Under the pieces are notes generated by a model that made no database searches, was not told where the DNA came from, and saw nothing but the letters and a program-made list of their open reading frames with translations. The position numbers and the translations under genes were made by a program. A DNA stretch of 64,000 nt from Streptomyces prunicolor NBRC 13075. GTDB lineage: Bacteria; Actinomycetota; Actinomycetes; Streptomycetales; Streptomycetaceae. The DNA is taken from contig NZ_BARF01000064.1 in assembly GCF_000367365.1 (NCBI RefSeq), forward strand, positions 1 to 64,000, read 5' to 3'. Shown here piece by piece: positions 61,319 to 64,000 of this stretch; position 1 is the stretch's first letter; each line of letters starts with the position of its first letter.

Positions 61319-64000
61319 GTGCGTCGCCCCCTGTCCCCGGGCCCGCTCCGTAGGGTGCTGCCAGGGCTCCGAGCCGAGCCCGACCTCGCCACGCCCACCG
61401 TGCTCCCGGAGCTGCGCAGCCCGCGCTCCGACCGGCCCGCCCCGTACGGCCCCCGTCGGCGGCGCCCGCGGCCCGGCGCAGCCCTCCGGATCCCCTTCCT
61501 CGCCCGGCTGCGCGTCGGGCGCAAGCTGATGCTCCTGGTGCTGCTCCCGGTGACCGGCATGCTGGCGTTCACCGTGTTCGGCGCCGTCTCCCAGTGGCAC
61601 GACGCGCAGACGCTGCGGGACTTCCGAACGGCGACCGCGCTGTCGTTCAGGACCACCGCGCTGACCGACGCCATCGCCCGGGAGCGCATCGCCGCCGTGC
61701 GGGCCCGGCTGCGTCCCGGCCCGGCGACCCTGAAGGAACGCTCCGCTGCGCAGCGCGCCACCGACCACGCCCTGAACGCGGCCCTCCTGGGCGCGGCCGG
61801 CCGACCCGTACCGACCGACGTCACGGGCAGGCTCGCCGCGCGCAACCGCCAACTGCACGCCCTGCGGCTCCAGTTGGGTACCGAGTCGCTCACCGCGCCC
61901 CAACTGGCCGCCCAGTACGACACGATCGAGGACGACCTCCTGGAGCTGGCCGCCACCCTGGAGTCCGGTCGCCCGACCCGTACCTCCGGGCAGGCGGCCG
62001 ACACCCACATCGCGCTCCTGAACGCCATCGAGGCCGCCGAACGGGAACGCGCCGAACTGGCCGTGCTGTTCGACAGCCCCGACGCCCCGCACGCCACCGC
62101 CACGGACCGCTGGTCGGCCCTGGAGAAGGCGCTCCTGGACGATTTCGGCCGGACCGCGCCCGCCGACCTCAAGGGCAGGCTCTACGTCGCCCTGCTCCAG
62201 CACCCCGGCCTCGTCGTCCGCAAGACCCGCGAAACCCTCGCCGACCCGCACGCCGACCGCAACGCCTGGCCCACGTACGCCAGTTGGCTGACCGCCTCGA
62301 CCCAGCGCATCGAGACACTGCGCGGCATCCAGCACCGGGCCGCCGCCGAACTGGGCCGCGACGCCGCGCGCGACCTAGACACCGCACGCACGCGTGAGGC
62401 ACGCGACCTCAGCGTGTCGCTTGCCGTCCTGGCCGCAGTCACCATCCTCGCGCTGACCCTGCGCCTGTCGATCACCCGCCCCCTCAGCGAGGTCTCCGCG
62501 GGCGCCCGCGCGCTCTCCGAGGGCGACCTGTCGTACGACATCCGGTACGCGGGCCGGGACGAACTCGGCGCCGTCGCCGACACGTTCCGCGAACTACGGG
62601 TCACCACCGAACGGCTCGCCGGCGAGATCAACACCATGAACACGGCGATCGACGACAACCGGCTCGGCCACCGCGCGGACGTCGCCGCGTTCGAGGGGAC
62701 CTGGGCGCAGCTGCTCGGCGGCATGAACGGCACCATGGCGTCCTTCGCCGCGGCACACGGGCGGCGCGACAAGGCCGAGCAGGAGCTGGCGAGCATCTTC
62801 CACCTCTCCCTCGACCTGTTGTGCATCGCGGGACTCGACGGCTACTTCAAGCGCGTGAACCCCGCCTTCGAGCGGACCCTCGGCCACTCCGCCGACGCGC
62901 TCCTGGGCAGACCCTGGTTGGAGTTCGTGCACCCGGAAGACCGGGCACGCACGCGTGCCGCCCTCGACCGGCTGGCGAACGGCGCCGAACTGGCCGAGTT
63001 CGAGAACCGGTTCGTCCGCGACGACGGCACCGAACGCTGGCTCCAGTGGAGCGCCCGCCCGGTCACCGCGGACGGCCTGATCTACGCCGCCGCACGCGAC
63101 GTCACCGAGAGCCGCCGCGCCGCCCGCGAACAGGCCGCGCTGCGCCGGGTCGCCACCCTCGTCGCGCGCGGGGTGCCACCGCACGAGGTGTTCTCCGAAG
63201 TCGCCGACCAGGTGGGCAAGGTCCTGAGCAGCGGCTCCGCCGCGGTCCTGCGCTACGGCGCCGACGGGGCCGCCACCGTCCTCGGTTCCGCCCGCGGGCC
63301 CGCCGCCGAGGCCGAGACGGCCGCCGCCGCGGAGGTCGCGCGCACCGCCCGCCCCGCGCGCGTGGGCCGCTCGGTGGGCGCCCCCATCGTCGTGGACGAC
63401 CGGCTGTGGGGTGCCGTCGTCGCGGCCGCCGCTGGACCCGAACCGCTGCCGCCGGGCACCGAGTCCCGGCTCGCCGACTTCACCGAACTCGTCGCCACCG
63501 CCCTCGCCAACGCCGACAGCCGCGACCAGCTCACCGCGTCACGCGCGCGCGTGGTGGCCGCCGGGGACGCCTCCAGACGCCGTATCGAACGCGATCTGCA
63601 CGACGGCGTCCAACAGCGCCTCGTCTCGCTCCAACTCGACCTCAGAATGGCCCAGTCGATGCTGGACGAGCAGCCGGAGGAACTCGCCGAGCAGCTGGAC
63701 CACATCGCCAAGGGCCTGGACGACGCCTTCGCCGACCTGTTGCAGGTCGCGCGCGGCATCCACCCCGCGATCCTCTCCAAGGGCGGCCTGGGCCCGGCCC
63801 TGCGCGCACTCGCCCGCCGCTCCGCCGTCCCCGTGGAACTTGACCTGCGCCTCCCCGCCGGCCGCCTCCCGGAGGGGATCGAGGTCGCCGTCTACTACGT
63901 GACCTCCGAGTGCCTCACCAACGCCGTCAAGCACGCGCGCGCGAGCTTCGTGGCGGTGACGGCGCGGGTCGAAAACGACGTCCTGGAGGTGACGATCGCC
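61319..64000 (+). CDS. Multidomain sensor histidine kinase (partial, runs off window)
   Basis: The visible 894 codons show a Pro/Arg-rich N-terminus, TM1 (LMLLVLLPVTGMLAFTVFGAV, about residues 70-90), and a NIT-type extracellular sensor (AIARERIAAVRARLR; IEAAERERAELAVLF). TM2 (about 365-385), HAMP, PAS (FHLSLDLLCIAGLDGYFKRVNPAFE), GAF, and a HisKA_3 dimer domain follow, with phospho-His761 in RRIERDLHDGVQQRL. The ATPase N-box SECLTNAVKHA is present and the G-boxes lie beyond the window. It belongs to the NarL-type kinase family. The frame is open to position 64000. Confidence 0.85.
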   Translation, partial: MRRPLSPGPLRRVLPGLRAEPDLATPTVLPELRSPRSDRPAPYGPRRRRPRPGAALRIPFLARLRVGRKLMLLVLLPVTGMLAFTVFGAVSQWHDAQTLRDFRTATALSFRTTALTDAIARERIAAVRARLRPGPATLKERSAAQRATDHALNAALLGAAGRPVPTDVTGRLAARNRQLHALRLQLGTESLTAPQLAAQYDTIEDDLLELAATLESGRPTRTSGQAADTHIALLNAIEAAERERAELAVLFDSPDAPHATATDRWSALEKALLDDFGRTAPADLKGRLYVALLQHPGLVVRKTRETLADPHADRNAWPTYASWLTASTQRIETLRGIQHRAAAELGRDAARDLDTARTREARDLSVSLAVLAAVTILALTLRLSITRPLSEVSAGARALSEGDLSYDIRYAGRDELGAVADTFRELRVTTERLAGEINTMNTAIDDNRLGHRADVAAFEGTWAQLLGGMNGTMASFAAAHGRRDKAEQELASIFHLSLDLLCIAGLDGYFKRVNPAFERTLGHSADALLGRPWLEFVHPEDRARTRAALDRLANGAELAEFENRFVRDDGTERWLQWSARPVTADGLIYAAARDVTESRRAAREQAALRRVATLVARGVPPHEVFSEVADQVGKVLSSGSAAVLRYGADGAATVLGSARGPAAEAETAAAAEVARTARPARVGRSVGAPIVVDDRLWGAVVAAAAGPEPLPPGTESRLADFTELVATALANADSRDQLTASRARVVAAGDASRRRIERDLHDGVQQRLVSLQLDLRMAQSMLDEQPEELAEQLDHIAKGLDDAFADLLQVARGIHPAILSKGGLGPALRALARRSAVPVELDLRLPAGRLPEGIEVAVYYVTSECLTNAVKHARASFVAVTARVENDVLEVTIA

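Overview
The window is chromosomal DNA of a Streptomyces-type actinomycete. The support is very high GC with strong third-position GC bias, GTG/TTG starts, many 4-bp GTGA/ATGA overlaps, mycothiol-type enzymes, a DUF5753/DUF397/DUF574 regulatory set, Tat and lipobox signals, and the common streptomycete GGGGCGCGGGG intergenic repeat. The gene content (uvrB, terD, terC, aroQ, uvrA, ogt, glpQ) resembles, from memory, the conserved core around S. coelicolor SCO1950-SCO1990. I saw no prophage, insertion sequence, CRISPR array or biosynthetic cluster.

Layout. 0-5 kb: secreted GH6 glucanase, GNAT and RidA proteins, a small RGWT-motif protein, a nucleotidyltransferase and a conserved hypothetical, then a 620-bp gap with tRNA-like remnants. 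5-14 kb: FUSC membrane protein, endonuclease-fold hydrolase, amidohydrolase, cytochrome P450, DUF899 protein and an ABC exporter. 14-20 kb: whiJ/abaA-like regulatory set (HATPase, HTH-DUF5753, DUF397, DUF574 methyltransferase), a membrane phosphatase and an unusual PEP-binding/membrane fusion. 20-30 kb: MocR regulator divergent from an AhpD-like protein, orphan gltD, HxlR/NAD-binding pair, uridine-kinase-like protein, CBS protein, CorA and a methyltransferase. 30-37 kb: psuK-psuG, fdhA, an MFS exporter coupled to a tiny repeat-peptide ORF behind ogt, glpQ and an MHYT protein. 37-46 kb: uvrB, two TerD-family genes, terC behind a yybP-ykoY-type manganese riboswitch, a Ca2+/H+ antiporter and an MHS-family transporter. 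46-57 kb: aroQ, a coupled polar amino-acid ABC operon, MBL hydrolase, mycothiol-type isomerase, uvrA, and a LacI-fructokinase operon. 57-64 kb: Rieske lipoprotein, HTH regulator, single-domain receiver, orphan sugar-binding lipoprotein, and a large NIT/HAMP/PAS/GAF histidine kinase cut by the window end.

The strongest system-level signal is regulatory. Four promoters (ogt, uvrB, terD, uvrA) carry a near-identical TTGTCAGTG-N8-TAnnnT motif, the RecA-independent DNA-damage promoter bound by PafBC in mycobacteria. This puts direct reversal repair, nucleotide excision repair and a Ter stress module under one apparent signal, next to a metal-handling pair (terC with its riboswitch, and chaA). A second theme is -10 elements placed 6-7 nt before start codons, which points to many leaderless transcripts. 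A third is a recurrent GCACGCGTGC-like motif, dispersed in genes and amplified into two tandem-repeat tracts, one of which encodes a Cys-containing repeat peptide coupled to an exporter gene.
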